A stretch of DNA of 64,000 nt from Streptomyces abyssalis (GTDB lineage: Bacteria; Actinomycetota; Actinomycetes; Streptomycetales; Streptomycetaceae), in contig NZ_LJGT01000041.1 of assembly GCF_001751365.1 (NCBI RefSeq), forward strand, positions 1,543,045 through 1,607,044, in the 5' to 3' direction. This document shows, one piece after another, positions 1 through 8,349 of the stretch (the first letter of the stretch is position 1; each line of letters starts with the position of its first letter). The notes beneath the pieces were generated by a model, which worked only from the letters and a program-made list of their open reading frames with translations, was not told the DNA's origin and made no database searches. The position numbers and the translations under genes are program-made.

Positions 1-2164
1 TGATTCGTCTGAGCAGCACGTCCGCGGCGACCGCGCCCCGCCCGGCGGGCAGCACCAGCAGCGGGTTGACGTCCAGTTCGGTGATCTCCGGGTGGTCGCG
101 TACACAGGCGGCGACGGCCTCGACCGCGTCGACCGCCGCGCGTACGTCGCCCTCCGGGCCGCCCCGGAAGCCGCACAGCATCGGCCACAAGCGCAGTGAG
201 GAGATCGCGGCTCCGATCTCCTCGCGGGTGGCGGGCAGCAGCAACGTGGCGGTGTCGCGGACCAGTTCGACGAGTACGCCGCCCGCTCCCAGTGTCAGCG
301 CGGGGCCGAAGACGGGGTCGTGGTGCACGCCGACGAGGAGTTCCGCGACGGCGTCCGGCACCATCCGCTCGATGAGGAACCGGCCGGTGAGCCCCGCCAT
401 ACCCGACACGGCCTCCTCCACCGCCGCTCCACCGGTCAGCCCGAGGCGTACGCCGCCCGCTTCGCTCTTGTGCGCCAAGCCGGGGTCGAGGGCCTTCGCG
501 ACGACGGGGAAACCCAGACCGCGCGCGGCATGCGCGGCCCCGCCGGGTGCCGTCACGACGCCGTCCGGGACGGTCACGCCGTACCCGGCGAGCACCCGCT
601 TTCCCGCGTGCTCGTCCAGTACTTCCTCGTAGGGTGTCCCGGCTTCGCGGGCGGCCGGCCGGGGTACCGGGCCGTACGGCGGCGGCAGCCGTTCAGCCGT
701 GCGCCGGGCGGCGCCGATCCGGTGGGCCGCCGCGACGGCCCGTACGGAGTCCGCCAATCCCTGCAAGGGGGCGATCCCCTCCGACAGCAGCCGCTGCGCC
801 ACCGGTTCCGGCAGCCCCTCGGGCAGCGAGCCGACGACGCACGCCGGAGCACCGGTATGGCGCTGTGCCGCGGCGTAGGCGTCCAGGGTGCTGATCCAGG
901 CGTCGCTCTCGCACCGGTCGGCGCGTGGCACGTCGAGCAGCAGAAGGTTCATGTCGCAGCCCGCGTCCAGGAGCGCGGCGAAGCACTCCCGCTGGGCCGT
1001 GAAATCGCCCCAGATATAGGTGTGGTAATCCAGCGGATTGCGTATGTGCACCTTCTCGCCGAGCACTTCGCGCAGGCGCAGGGCCGACTGCTCGGGGAGC
1101 GGCGGGAGTTCGACGCCGTGGCGTTGCGCGGTGTCGGCGAGCAGTGCGGCCTCGCCGCCCGAGCAGCTGGCCGAGGTGATCCGGGCACACCCCACCTGAT
1201 ACGGGACGCCGCCCGGACCACTTTCCGGGCCGGCTGCCGGACGATCTCCCGGGCCACCTTCCGGACCGTCGTCCGGTCCGCCGCTCAGGGGGCCGTGCAC
1301 GTGCAGCAGCTTCAGCGTCTCCACGAAGGTGCCGATCTCCTCCACCCGCGCGACACCGGTACGCCGGAACAGGGCGTCGCACAGCACGTCGGAGCCGGCG
1401 AGAGCGCTGGTGTGGCTCATGGTGGTCTGCGCGCCAAGCTCCGAAGTGCCCGTCTTCAGCGCCACGACCGGCACTCCGCGCCGCAGCGCGGACAGAGCCG
1501 CGCGGGCGAACCCGGCGGCGTCCTCGATCCCTTCCATGTGCAGCCCGATGGCGGTCACCCGCGGGTCCTCCAGCAGCGCCTCCATCAGCCGGGGTGTCCC
1601 CGTGACCGCACCGTTCCCGGAGGTGATCACGTACGAGAGGGGGAGAGCGCGGCGCTGCATGGTGAGGTTCTGGGCGATGTTGCCGCTCTGGGTGATGACG
1701 GCGGCGCCGCTGTCCGTGCGGACGCCGCCTTGCTGGTCGGCCCAGAGTGCCGTGCCGTCGAGGTAGTTGAGGACGCCGATGCAGTTGGGGCCGATCACCG
1801 GCATGTCGCCCGCGGCGGCACGCAGCCGGTCCTCCAGTGCGGCGCCCCGCGGCCCGTCCTCGGCGAAGCCGGACGCGTGGCACACGGCCCCTCCGGCGCC
1901 GCGCCGGGCGAGTTCCGCGACGATCCCCACGGTGGCCTCCCCGCGCACCGCGACGAAGGCGGCGTCGGGCGCCGTGGGAAGCCCGGCCGTGCTGCGGTGA
2001 CAGGGCAGGCCCTCGATGTGCTCCCGCCTCGGGTGTACGGGCCACAGCTCGCCCTCGTAGCCGACGGCGCGGCACTGGCGTACGGCCTCGGCGGCCGGCT
2101 CGCCGCCGTACAGGGCGATGTGACGGGGCGCCAGCAGACGCCGCAGGGAGTGCGGGCCCGTCAT
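1..2164 (-). CDS. NDP-forming acyl-CoA ligase (acetate--CoA ligase family), 3' end just off the window
   Basis: Cytosolic enzyme expected to couple acyl-CoA formation or hydrolysis to a nucleotide. About 721 codons are visible and only the last few are missing at the left edge. Reading the minus strand gives an N-terminal CoA-binding Rossmann part (start MTGPHSLRRLLAPRHIALYG), a succinyl-CoA-ligase-like part with TQSGNIAQNL, the catalytic-histidine motif SHTSALAG near residue 248, and a C-terminal ATP-grasp part ending in ELDVNPLLVLP. A Gly/Pro-rich linker near residues 275-300 is unusual for the family. The ATG overlaps the stop of the upstream dehydrogenase gene by one base, so the two are translationally coupled. 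Substrate is not evident; the neighbouring acyl-CoA dehydrogenase and thioesterase suggest a short or branched acyl group. Confidence 0.85.
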   Translation of the reverse strand, partial: MTGPHSLRRLLAPRHIALYGGEPAAEAVRQCRAVGYEGELWPVHPRREHIEGLPCHRSTAGLPTAPDAAFVAVRGEATVGIVAELARRGAGGAVCHASGFAEDGPRGAALEDRLRAAAGDMPVIGPNCIGVLNYLDGTALWADQQGGVRTDSGAAVITQSGNIAQNLTMQRRALPLSYVITSGNGAVTGTPRLMEALLEDPRVTAIGLHMEGIEDAAGFARAALSALRRGVPVVALKTGTSELGAQTTMSHTSALAGSDVLCDALFRRTGVARVEEIGTFVETLKLLHVHGPLSGGPDDGPEGGPGDRPAAGPESGPGGVPYQVGCARITSASCSGGEAALLADTAQRHGVELPPLPEQSALRLREVLGEKVHIRNPLDYHTYIWGDFTAQRECFAALLDAGCDMNLLLLDVPRADRCESDAWISTLDAYAAAQRHTGAPACVVGSLPEGLPEPVAQRLLSEGIAPLQGLADSVRAVAAAHRIGAARRTAERLPPPYGPVPRPAAREAGTPYEEVLDEHAGKRVLAGYGVTVPDGVVTAPGGAAHAARGLGFPVVAKALDPGLAHKSEAGGVRLGLTGGAAVEEAVSGMAGLTGRFLIERMVPDAVAELLVGVHHDPVFGPALTLGAGGVLVELVRDTATLLLPATREEIGAAISSLRLWPMLCGFRGGPEGDVRAAVDAVEAVAACVRDHPEITELDVNPLLVLPAGRGAVAADVLLRRI

Positions 2165-3354
2165 CAAGCGCCCAGTGGCCGCAGCAGGGAACGGGAGATG
2201 ATGTGCCGCTGGATCTCGCTCGTGCCGTCCCAGATGCGCTCCACGCGGGCGTCGCGCCAGTAGCGTTCGATGGGCAGTTCGGCCATGAGGCCCATGCCGC
2301 CGAAGGTCTGGACCGCCTGGTCGGTGATGCGGCCCAGGAGTTCCGAGGCGTACAGCTTGGCCATCGCCGCGTCGCGGTCGGTCATGGTGCCCTGGTCATG
2401 CTTCCAGGCGGCGCGCAGCGTCAGCAGTTCGGCGGCCTCCAGTTCGGTGGCCATGTCGGCGAGCGGGAAGCTCACGCCCTGGAACCGGCCGACGGGCTGC
2501 CCGAACTGCTCGCGTCCGGCGGCCCATTCGAGGGTGAGGTCGAGGACCCGGCGGGCGCGGCCGATGCTCGTGGCGGCGACCTGGAGGCGGCTGGCTCCGA
2601 GCCAGCGCCCCATCAGCGCGAAGCCCTCTCCTTCTTCGCCCAGCCGCTGCCCGGCGGGCAACGGGACGTCGGTGAAGGTGAGTTCGCACTGGTGGTAGCC
2701 GCGGTGCGACACGCACCCGGAGCCGCGCCGCACCTCGACGCCCGGCGTGTCGAGGTCCACGAGGAAGGCGGTGATGAGGTTCTTGGTGCCCCGCGGTGTC
2801 TCCTCGGTGCCGGTGGCCGCGAACACGATGGCGAAGTCGGCCATGTCGGCATGCGAGATGAAGTGCTTGGTGCCGTTCAGTACGTAACCGCCTGCGTCAT
2901 CCCCGCTGTTGCCGCTGCCGTCGGCGACCCGTACGGCGCGGGTCCGCATCGAGCGCACGTCGGAGCCGGCGCCCGGCTCGGTCATGGCGAGACAGTCGTG
3001 CCGCTCGCCCCGGACAGCGGGGAGGAGGTAGCGGGTGCGCTGCTCTCCCTCGCACGCTTCGAGGATGTTGCTCGGGCGCGCGACGAGCATCTGGAGGGCG
3101 AGACCGGTCTTGCCCAGCTCGCGTTCGACAAGGGTCAAGCTGACCGCGTCGAGTCCGCCGCCGCCGGTCTCCACCGGCATGTTCGCCGCGTACAGCCCTG
3201 CCTCGATCGCCTTCTCCCGGATGCTGCGGGCCAGTTGGGGTGGTATGGCGTCGAGCCGCTCGACCTCGTCGGCATGCGGGTCCAGTTCGTTCGTCACGAA
3301 CTTGCCGACCGTCTCGACGATCATGCGCTGCTCGTCGGTGAGCCTGAACTCCAC
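2164..3354 (-). CDS. acyl-CoA dehydrogenase
   Basis: FAD enzyme of the acyl-CoA dehydrogenase fold, about 396 residues, the normal length. It would oxidise an acyl-CoA to the enoyl-CoA and pass electrons to ETF. Visible family motifs are LAMTEPGAGSD (FAD/substrate loop), KHFISHADMADFAIV and the C-terminal QTFGGMGLM and RIWDGTSEIQRHI. The position usually holding the catalytic Glu (Y-E-G-T-S) reads W-D-G-T-S here, so Asp replaces Glu or the base lies elsewhere as in isovaleryl-type enzymes. The start chosen is the GTG at 3354 because GGAGGAGG lies just upstream; an in-frame GTG at 3372 overlaps the thioesterase stop as GTGA and is the alternative. Middle gene of a three-gene operon. Confidence 0.9.
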   Translation of the reverse strand: MEFRLTDEQRMIVETVGKFVTNELDPHADEVERLDAIPPQLARSIREKAIEAGLYAANMPVETGGGGLDAVSLTLVERELGKTGLALQMLVARPSNILEACEGEQRTRYLLPAVRGERHDCLAMTEPGAGSDVRSMRTRAVRVADGSGNSGDDAGGYVLNGTKHFISHADMADFAIVFAATGTEETPRGTKNLITAFLVDLDTPGVEVRRGSGCVSHRGYHQCELTFTDVPLPAGQRLGEEGEGFALMGRWLGASRLQVAATSIGRARRVLDLTLEWAAGREQFGQPVGRFQGVSFPLADMATELEAAELLTLRAAWKHDQGTMTDRDAAMAKLYASELLGRITDQAVQTFGGMGLMAELPIERYWRDARVERIWDGTSEIQRHIISRSLLRPLGA

Positions 3355-3368
3355 GGTTCCTCCTCCTG

Positions 3369-3935
3369 TCACGTGGCCCGGCGGCCGCGGTCACCGGGTA
3401 TGCCCATGGGTTTGCCGACCGTTCCGGGCACGGGAAGTGCGTCGTGCGCGGTCTGGATCGCACCGAGCCGGCGCAGCAGTTCGCCGGGGAACGGGCAGGC
3501 CCTGCCCTGCTCCGTGTCGACGTGCAGCAGCATCTGTTCGGCGGTGGCCAGCAGCGCGTCGTCCCTGCCGTGCCGCATCTCGTGGAAGAGGTGCACGCGC
3601 TTCGCGTCGTGGTCGAGCAGCCGCAGCGTGAGCCGGAGCGGTTCCCCCTCGGCGGCCTCGCGCCTGTTGTGCAGGTGCGTCTCGACCGTGTAGAGCGACC
3701 CGCCCCGCGCCCGGTACTCCTCGTCGATGCCGAGGAAGCGGAAGAAGGCGTCGGAGTTGTCGCCGAAGACGAGCAGGTAGCAGGACTCGCTCATGTGCCC
3801 GTTGTAATCCACCCACTCCGGCCGCACCGGAGTGCTGTGCAGCGCCAGCGGCGCCGGAACCGGTGCCGTGTCCACCCACGGCCGGTGCCCCGTCCCCTCG
3901 TACGGGGTGACGACGCGTGCCGCCTTCTCTGCCAT
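3369..3935 (-). CDS. hot-dog fold acyl-CoA thioesterase
   Basis: Single hot-dog thioesterase domain of about 188 residues. The segment VRPEWVDYNGHMSESCYLL followed by GDNSDAFFRFLGID closely resembles thioesterases linked to carnitine/betaine degradation (betainyl-CoA thioesterase type), where the Asp-Tyr-Asn-Gly-His stretch is the active-site region. Hydrolysis of a CoA ester is therefore inferred; the substrate is not proven. The ATG at 3935 is preferred over that at 3953 because a G-rich Shine-Dalgarno-like GGGTGGG sits directly before it. First gene of the operon with the dehydrogenase and CoA ligase, divergent from the IclR gene. Confidence 0.75.
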   Translation of the reverse strand: MAEKAARVVTPYEGTGHRPWVDTAPVPAPLALHSTPVRPEWVDYNGHMSESCYLLVFGDNSDAFFRFLGIDEEYRARGGSLYTVETHLHNRREAAEGEPLRLTLRLLDHDAKRVHLFHEMRHGRDDALLATAEQMLLHVDTEQGRACPFPGELLRRLGAIQTAHDALPVPGTVGKPMGIPGDRGRRAT

Positions 3936-3961
3936 CTGCCCACCCGAGATCATACCGTGGA

Positions 3962-3996
3962 TCGCATATTGTGCGACGTACGTTCGTAATATGCGA
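3962..3996. promoter_or_regulatory. palindromic operator candidate between thioesterase operon and iclR
   Basis: Perfect inverted repeat with arms TCGCATATT (3962-3970) and AATATGCGA (3988-3996) in the 170-bp divergent intergenic region. A smaller palindrome ACGTACGT (3976-3983) lies in the centre. Position between an IclR-type gene and the operon it faces is typical of IclR autoregulation plus control of the target; binding itself is inferred. Confidence 0.6.
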
Positions 3997-4107
3997 CGCT
4001 ACGAGTGAGCGTTCCGGCCGTCAAGGGGCGGCGAACGCCCCCGCGGGCCCCGCCCGTGCGGACAACTACGCTTCCCGGAACGGACGGAGAGAGCGGAGGC
4101 AACGGAA

Positions 4108-4944
4108 ATGGACGCGGCACACGCCCCGGTCGCCCCGGACGAGCAGGACCAGCAGGACCAGCAGGACCAGCAAGGGGACACCCGTACGGGCGGAGGCCGG
4201 GTACAGGCACTGGAGCGGGCAATCGCCCTGCTCAACGCGGTCTCCGCGAGCGCCCCCGACGGGCGCCCCGTCGCCGAACTCGCCGCCGAATGCGGCCTGA
4301 ACCGGGCCACGGCCTGGCGGCTGCTGGCCACCCTGGAACACCACGGCCTGGTCGAGCGCGACCCGGCCGGCAACCGCTACACCATCGGTTCCGCGATCAG
4401 CCGCATGGCCTCGAACGCGAGCGTGGAAGGGCTGATCCGCCGATCGCACGACGTACTCGAGCGGCTGTGCCAGGACACCGGCGAGACGGCGAACCTCGCG
4501 GTGGCCGGGCGGCTCGGCCTCACCTACGTCGACGAGGTCGTCCCGCCCGCGGTGCTCAGTGCGCGCTGGCTCGGCCGGCAGGTGCCCATCCACGCCACGT
4601 CCGCCGGCAAGGCGCTGCTGGCCTGGAAGGCACCGGGAGAGGTGGACGCGCTGCTCTCCGGCCCGCTCGCCGGGTACACCGAGACCACCCACACCGACCG
4701 GCGGGCCCTGCACGCCGAACTCGCCAAGGTCCGCGCCCAGGGCTACAGCGTCAGCGTCGGCGAACTCGAACCCCAGCTGTACGGAGTCGCCGCCCCCGTC
4801 CTGGACGCGGGCGACCGTCCCGTCGCCGTCGTGAGCGTTTGGGGCCCGCGGGACCGCGTTCCCGAATCCCGCTTCGCGGAACTCGGCGCACAGGCGCGAC
4901 AGGCGGCGCGCGAAGTACGCGAACGCCTCGCTCCGGGAGTGTGA
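4108..4944 (+). CDS. IclR family transcriptional regulator
   Basis: 278 residues, usual IclR size. Residues about 30-95 form the winged helix-turn-helix (ALERAIALLNAV, then LAAECGLNRATAWRLLATLE), and residues about 110-270 the effector-binding domain, with HATSAGKALLAW and GYSVSVGELEPQLYGVAAPV as typical stretches. The first 30 residues are a charged low-complexity tail containing DQQ repeats encoded by a 9-bp tandem repeat near 4143-4170. It most likely controls the divergent CoA ligase/dehydrogenase/thioesterase operon through the 3962-3996 palindrome, with an organic acid or its CoA ester as a plausible effector. Confidence 0.9.
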   Translation: MDAAHAPVAPDEQDQQDQQDQQGDTRTGGGRVQALERAIALLNAVSASAPDGRPVAELAAECGLNRATAWRLLATLEHHGLVERDPAGNRYTIGSAISRMASNASVEGLIRRSHDVLERLCQDTGETANLAVAGRLGLTYVDEVVPPAVLSARWLGRQVPIHATSAGKALLAWKAPGEVDALLSGPLAGYTETTHTDRRALHAELAKVRAQGYSVSVGELEPQLYGVAAPVLDAGDRPVAVVSVWGPRDRVPESRFAELGAQARQAAREVRERLAPGV

Positions 4945-4947
4945 CCG

Positions 4948-4965
4948 CCGCCGGGCAACCGGCGG
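4948..4965. terminator. short hairpin between convergent iclR and btuD
   Basis: CCGCCGG (4948-4954), GCAA loop, CCGGCGG (4959-4965) in the 28 bases between two convergent genes. It has no clear T-run, so it is a candidate bidirectional terminator only. Confidence 0.4.
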
Positions 4966-4972
4966 ACACCCC

Positions 4973-5761
4973 TCACGCCAGGCGTGCTTTCTCCGGCAGG
5001 AAGGTCACCTGCGGTGCGCCCGTACGCGGATGGACGGCGACCTCGGCAGCCACGCCGTACACCTCGTCCAGCAGCCGCGGAGTGAGCACGTCGGCGGGGG
5101 TGCCGGAGGCCGCCACTTCACCGTCGCGCAGCACGTAGAGGCGGTCGCAGTAGTACGCGGCGAGGTTCAGGTCGTGCAGGGCCACCAGCACGGTGGCGGG
5201 CAGCCGGCGCAGTACGCCGAGCACCTCCAACTGGTGCCGTACGTCCAGGTGGTTGGTGGGTTCGTCCAGTGCCAGCAGCGACGGCTGCTGCGCCAGGGCG
5301 CGGGCGATGAGCACGCGCTGGCGCTCACCCCCGGAGAGCCGGTCGAAAGTGCGGTCGGCAAGGCCGACCGAGTCGACGGCCTCCAGGGCCGATTCGACGA
5401 GCCGGTTGTCCTCGGCGCTGTCGCCGTCCAGCAGACGCTTGTGCGGGGTGCGGCCCATCGCCACGACCTCCCGCACGGTCAGGTCGAAGTCCGCCCCGGC
5501 GTCCTGCACCACGGCCGCAAGGGTCCGTGCCAGCCGGCGCACGGGCAGCGACCAGGCGTCGGTGCCGTCCACGCGTACGCACCCGGCGTCGGGGCGCAGC
5601 ACGCGGTAGACGGCGCGCAGCAGACTGGACTTGCCGCTGCCGTTGGGGCCCACCAGGCCGACCACCTCACCGGGCCGTACGTTCAGGGAGACGTCCCGCA
5701 CGAGGTGGTGTGCGCCGGCGGTGAGAGTGACGTCCTCGACGTGCAGCTCGGTCGCGCTCAT
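4973..5761 (-). CDS. btuD: cobalamin ABC transporter ATP-binding protein
   Basis: 262-residue ABC ATPase of the FecE/BtuD type that powers uptake through the membrane partner encoded just upstream. Walker A is GPNGSGKSSL near residue 37, the signature is LSGGERQRV near residue 143, and Walker B is LLALDEPTNHLD. Its ATG lies inside the stop of btuC (ATGA overlap). The fused layout btuF-btuC-btuD behind a cobalamin riboswitch makes corrinoid the expected substrate; from protein sequence alone siderophore uptake would be equally possible. Confidence 0.85.
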   Translation of the reverse strand: MSATELHVEDVTLTAGAHHLVRDVSLNVRPGEVVGLVGPNGSGKSSLLRAVYRVLRPDAGCVRVDGTDAWSLPVRRLARTLAAVVQDAGADFDLTVREVVAMGRTPHKRLLDGDSAEDNRLVESALEAVDSVGLADRTFDRLSGGERQRVLIARALAQQPSLLALDEPTNHLDVRHQLEVLGVLRRLPATVLVALHDLNLAAYYCDRLYVLRDGEVAASGTPADVLTPRLLDEVYGVAAEVAVHPRTGAPQVTFLPEKARLA

Positions 5762-6897
5762 GCCACTCCTCGGTCGGTGTTCCGCCGGGCTTCACGGCGC
5801 ATCAGCCACAGGAAGAACGGCCCGCCGCACAGCGCCGTCAGCACGCCGACGGGGATCTCCATGGGGGCGGTCAGGCTCCGCGCCGCGATGTCGGTGCAGA
5901 CCAGGAAGACCGCGCCGCCCAGCGCGGCCGCCGGCAGCACCCGGCGGTGGTCGCCGCCCACGAAGAGGCGGACGATGTGCGGCAGCATCAGGCCGACGAA
6001 GGCGATCGGCCCGGCCGCCGCCACCAGCACGCCGGTGACCAGCGAGAGGAGGACGAACATCCGGGAGCGGAACCGGGCCACGTCCAGGCCCATCGTCGTG
6101 GCGGCCTCCTCGCCCGCCAGCAGCAGGTTCAGCGGCCTGGCCTGGATCAGCAGGACCACGATGCCGAGCAGCAGCGCCGCGCCCGGCAGCCACAGCGAGT
6201 CCCACTGCACGCCGCCGAGGCCCCCGAGGGTCCAGGCGAGGACGGCTCGCGCCTCGTTGCCCTGCTCCGTCGTCAGCAGCAGCAGGTTCGTCACCGCGCT
6301 GAGCACGGCGGCGACCGCCACTCCGGACAGCACCAGCCGCACCGAGGTGATGCGCCCGCCCGTGCGGGCCGTCGTGTACACGAGCAGGAGCGTCAGCAGC
6401 GCCCCCGCGAACGCCGCCGCCGACAGCGACACCGGGCCGAACACGCTCACGCCGAAGACGAACACCGAGACGGCACCCAGCGACGCGCCCGAGGAGACCC
6501 CCAGCAGATAAGGCTCCGCGAGGGGATTGCGGACCAGGGCCTGCATGGCCGTGCCCACGAGCGCGAGCCCTGCACCCGTCACCGCCCCGAGCAGTACGCG
6601 AGGAGCCCGCACGTCCAGCACGATCGTCTCGCGCGCCTGCGACCAGGCCGGGTCCGGCCCGCCGGCGCCCAGCGCGTGCGCGACGATGCCCCATACCTGA
6701 CCGGGCGGCACGTGCACGGAGCCGGTGGCCAGCCCCGCTGTGAGCGACGCCAGAAGCAGAACACCGAGGACCGCCAGGGTCACCGTGAAGGACCACCGGC
6801 GTGGCCGGTTTCCGTCGCGGTCTGCCTTGCGGTTCCCGTGACCGCTGCCGCGGGCGGCGCCGGAAGGGGGCGCGGAGGTCCCGGCGGGGGCCGTCAC
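5758..6897 (-). CDS. btuC: cobalamin ABC transporter permease (FecCD/BtuC family)
   Basis: About 379 residues with a hydrophilic N-terminal stretch of about 35 residues followed by roughly ten membrane segments. Family marks are GAVTGAGLALVGTAMQALVRNPLAEPYLLGVSSGA, seen here as GTAMQALVRNPLAEPYLLG, and AGPIAFVGLMLPHIVR, the loop that contacts the ATPase. The open frame continues upstream, but the GTG at 6897 overlaps the btuF stop as GTGA and the coding character begins there. It forms the channel dimer of the importer. Confidence 0.85.
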   Translation of the reverse strand: MTAPAGTSAPPSGAARGSGHGNRKADRDGNRPRRWSFTVTLAVLGVLLLASLTAGLATGSVHVPPGQVWGIVAHALGAGGPDPAWSQARETIVLDVRAPRVLLGAVTGAGLALVGTAMQALVRNPLAEPYLLGVSSGASLGAVSVFVFGVSVFGPVSLSAAAFAGALLTLLLVYTTARTGGRITSVRLVLSGVAVAAVLSAVTNLLLLTTEQGNEARAVLAWTLGGLGGVQWDSLWLPGAALLLGIVVLLIQARPLNLLLAGEEAATTMGLDVARFRSRMFVLLSLVTGVLVAAAGPIAFVGLMLPHIVRLFVGGDHRRVLPAAALGGAVFLVCTDIAARSLTAPMEIPVGVLTALCGGPFFLWLMRREARRNTDRGVA

Positions 6898-7949
6898 CGG
6901 AACCTCTCGGGATGCAGTCCGCGGGCCAGATCTCCGACCGCGTGCGACGGCCGTACGCCGACCAGGGTCGCGGTGAGCGGCACCACGACGAACCGCTTGT
7001 TCCTCACGGCCGGTACGCCGGCCAGCGCGGGCTGCGAGAGCAGGTACTTCTTCTTCCGCTCGACGTTCCCGGCTCCTCCGTAGTCGTAGATCGCGATGAC
7101 TTCGGGTTTGCGGGCGACGACCTGCTCCCAGGACACGTCGCCGAAGACGTCGTCCAGGTCCGCGAACACGTTCCGCCCGCCCGCGAGTTCGATGATCTCG
7201 GTGCCGAGGCTCCTGCCGCCCGCGGTGAGCGCGGACTTCTCGCCGCTGTCGTAGACGAAGACCGGCACGGCGGGTTCGCCCTCGACCTTCCGGGTGGTGC
7301 GCTCCACGCGTGCCCGGAGGTCCTCGACCAGCTTGCCGGCCCGCTCCCGCACTCCGAAGATCCTGCCGATGGTGCGTATCTCGTCGTACGTGTCCTGCAT
7401 GGACACCTGCTTCTTCCCGCAGTATTCGCGGTTGAGGTAGGTGTCGATGCCGGCGTCCGCGAACGCCTTGCGGGAGCGCCCCTCGTTCTTGGCGAACGCA
7501 CTGCCGTAGCCGCCGTACACGAAGTCCGGTTCGGCGTTGAGGACCGTCTCGAAGGACGGTTCCTTCTTGGCCAGTTCCGGTACGGCTTCGAAGTCCTTCC
7601 TGAGCTCCGGCAGTACGGCGGAGTCGGGGAAGGCCGTGCCTGTCATGCGGTCCTTGAGCCCCAGCGACAGCATCAGCTCGGCGGGGTGCTGGTGGATGGT
7701 GACGGCTCGGGCGGGTGGCTTCTCGTACGTGGTGCGGGTGCCGCAGTTGTCGACCGTGACCGGGAACCCCTTCGCCGACGAGGGCGCTTCCTTGCCGTCC
7801 CGGGCGGTGTCGTTCGTCGTACCGCAGCCGGTCAGCACGGTCGCGGAGAGGGCCGCCGACAGGGCCGCGGTCAGTGTCGCGGTGCGAAGTGCCCGGCGTT
7901 TGCGGGCAGTCGGGGGGATGGAACGGGGGCGGGTCATGCACTCGTACAC
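6894..7949 (-). CDS. btuF: cobalamin-binding lipoprotein of ABC importer
   Basis: Periplasmic-binding-type protein of 351 residues anchored outside the membrane. After a positively charged start a hydrophobic stretch leads to the lipobox VLTGC, giving lipid attachment at Cys42. The body has the helical-backbone binding-protein pattern: VTIHQHPAELMLSLGLKDRM in the first lobe, EPDFVYGGYG, then RNKRFVVVPL near the end. The GTG at 7949 is chosen because AGGAGG (7956-7961) is six bases upstream; an ATG at 7937 is also in frame. The Shine-Dalgarno sits within a hairpin below a cobalamin riboswitch, so translation should fall when B12 is plentiful. Confidence 0.85.
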   Translation of the reverse strand: MYECMTRPRSIPPTARKRRALRTATLTAALSAALSATVLTGCGTTNDTARDGKEAPSSAKGFPVTVDNCGTRTTYEKPPARAVTIHQHPAELMLSLGLKDRMTGTAFPDSAVLPELRKDFEAVPELAKKEPSFETVLNAEPDFVYGGYGSAFAKNEGRSRKAFADAGIDTYLNREYCGKKQVSMQDTYDEIRTIGRIFGVRERAGKLVEDLRARVERTTRKVEGEPAVPVFVYDSGEKSALTAGGRSLGTEIIELAGGRNVFADLDDVFGDVSWEQVVARKPEVIAIYDYGGAGNVERKKKYLLSQPALAGVPAVRNKRFVVVPLTATLVGVRPSHAVGDLARGLHPERFR

Positions 7950-7955
7950 GTAGAG

Positions 7956-7967
7956 CCTCCTGGGGAG
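7956..7967 (-). promoter_or_regulatory. Shine-Dalgarno sequestering hairpin of btuF
   Basis: On the minus strand CTCC, a three-base loop CCA and GGAG form a short hairpin that includes most of the btuF ribosome binding site AGGAGG. In cobalamin riboswitches of GC-rich actinobacteria control of translation initiation by such a sequestor is common. The pairing is seen in the sequence; its regulatory use is inferred. Confidence 0.45.
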
Positions 7968-7983
7968 TCCGCGCTCCTCGGAA

Positions 7984-8158
7984 CGGGCCCGCGACAGGCC
8001 AGTGTCCTGACTCCCGGATCGACGTTCCCCCGGCCTTCCCGCGCGCGTGCGCAGTGGCATGTCGAAGGGTGCACTCCCCGGTCACAGTGGCGGGACCGTG
8101 CCGGATTCGCACCGGCTTCCTGTCTCCCGTCGCGGTGATGACCAGGCGATATTACGTT
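7984..8158 (-). ncRNA. cobalamin (adenosylcobalamin-type) riboswitch
   Basis: On the minus strand the 5' part contains GACAGGAAGCCGGTGCGAAT, then CCGGCACGGTCCCGCCACTG, the classic core of cobalamin riboswitches, and the 3' part contains AGTCAGGACACTGGCCTGT (8012-7994). The segment lies directly upstream of the binding-protein gene of a BtuCDF-type importer in the sense orientation. Ends are approximate because the outer P1 pairing was judged by eye. Confidence 0.9.
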
Positions 8159-8349
8159 CGGCCGCGCGGGAGGCAAAGAGTGCGGGGGGCCGGACCGGGC
8201 GCGTGGGCAACGGATTTGTCCCGGCGTCAGTTGCCCGGGGGCGCAGGCGAGCGGGGCGGCGCCGGACGCCGCCCCGCCGCTACCGGATGACGCGGTTGCG
8301 CGGTGCCTCAGGAGTGGTGCTCACGGGGTGGTGCTCACGAGTGATGCCC

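Noticed and set aside
320..2263. 647-codon open frame on the plus strand
   Set aside because: It is the antisense of the CoA ligase frame, has Arg/Gly-rich composition without domains, and the minus-strand reading gives clear ligase motifs.
4973..7949. Siderophore/heme importer assignment for the ABC genes
   Set aside because: The clear cobalamin riboswitch directly upstream favours corrinoid uptake.
5758..8112. 784-codon minus-strand frame
   Set aside because: Only the part from 6897 is the BtuC permease; the upstream portion runs out of frame through btuF and the riboswitch.
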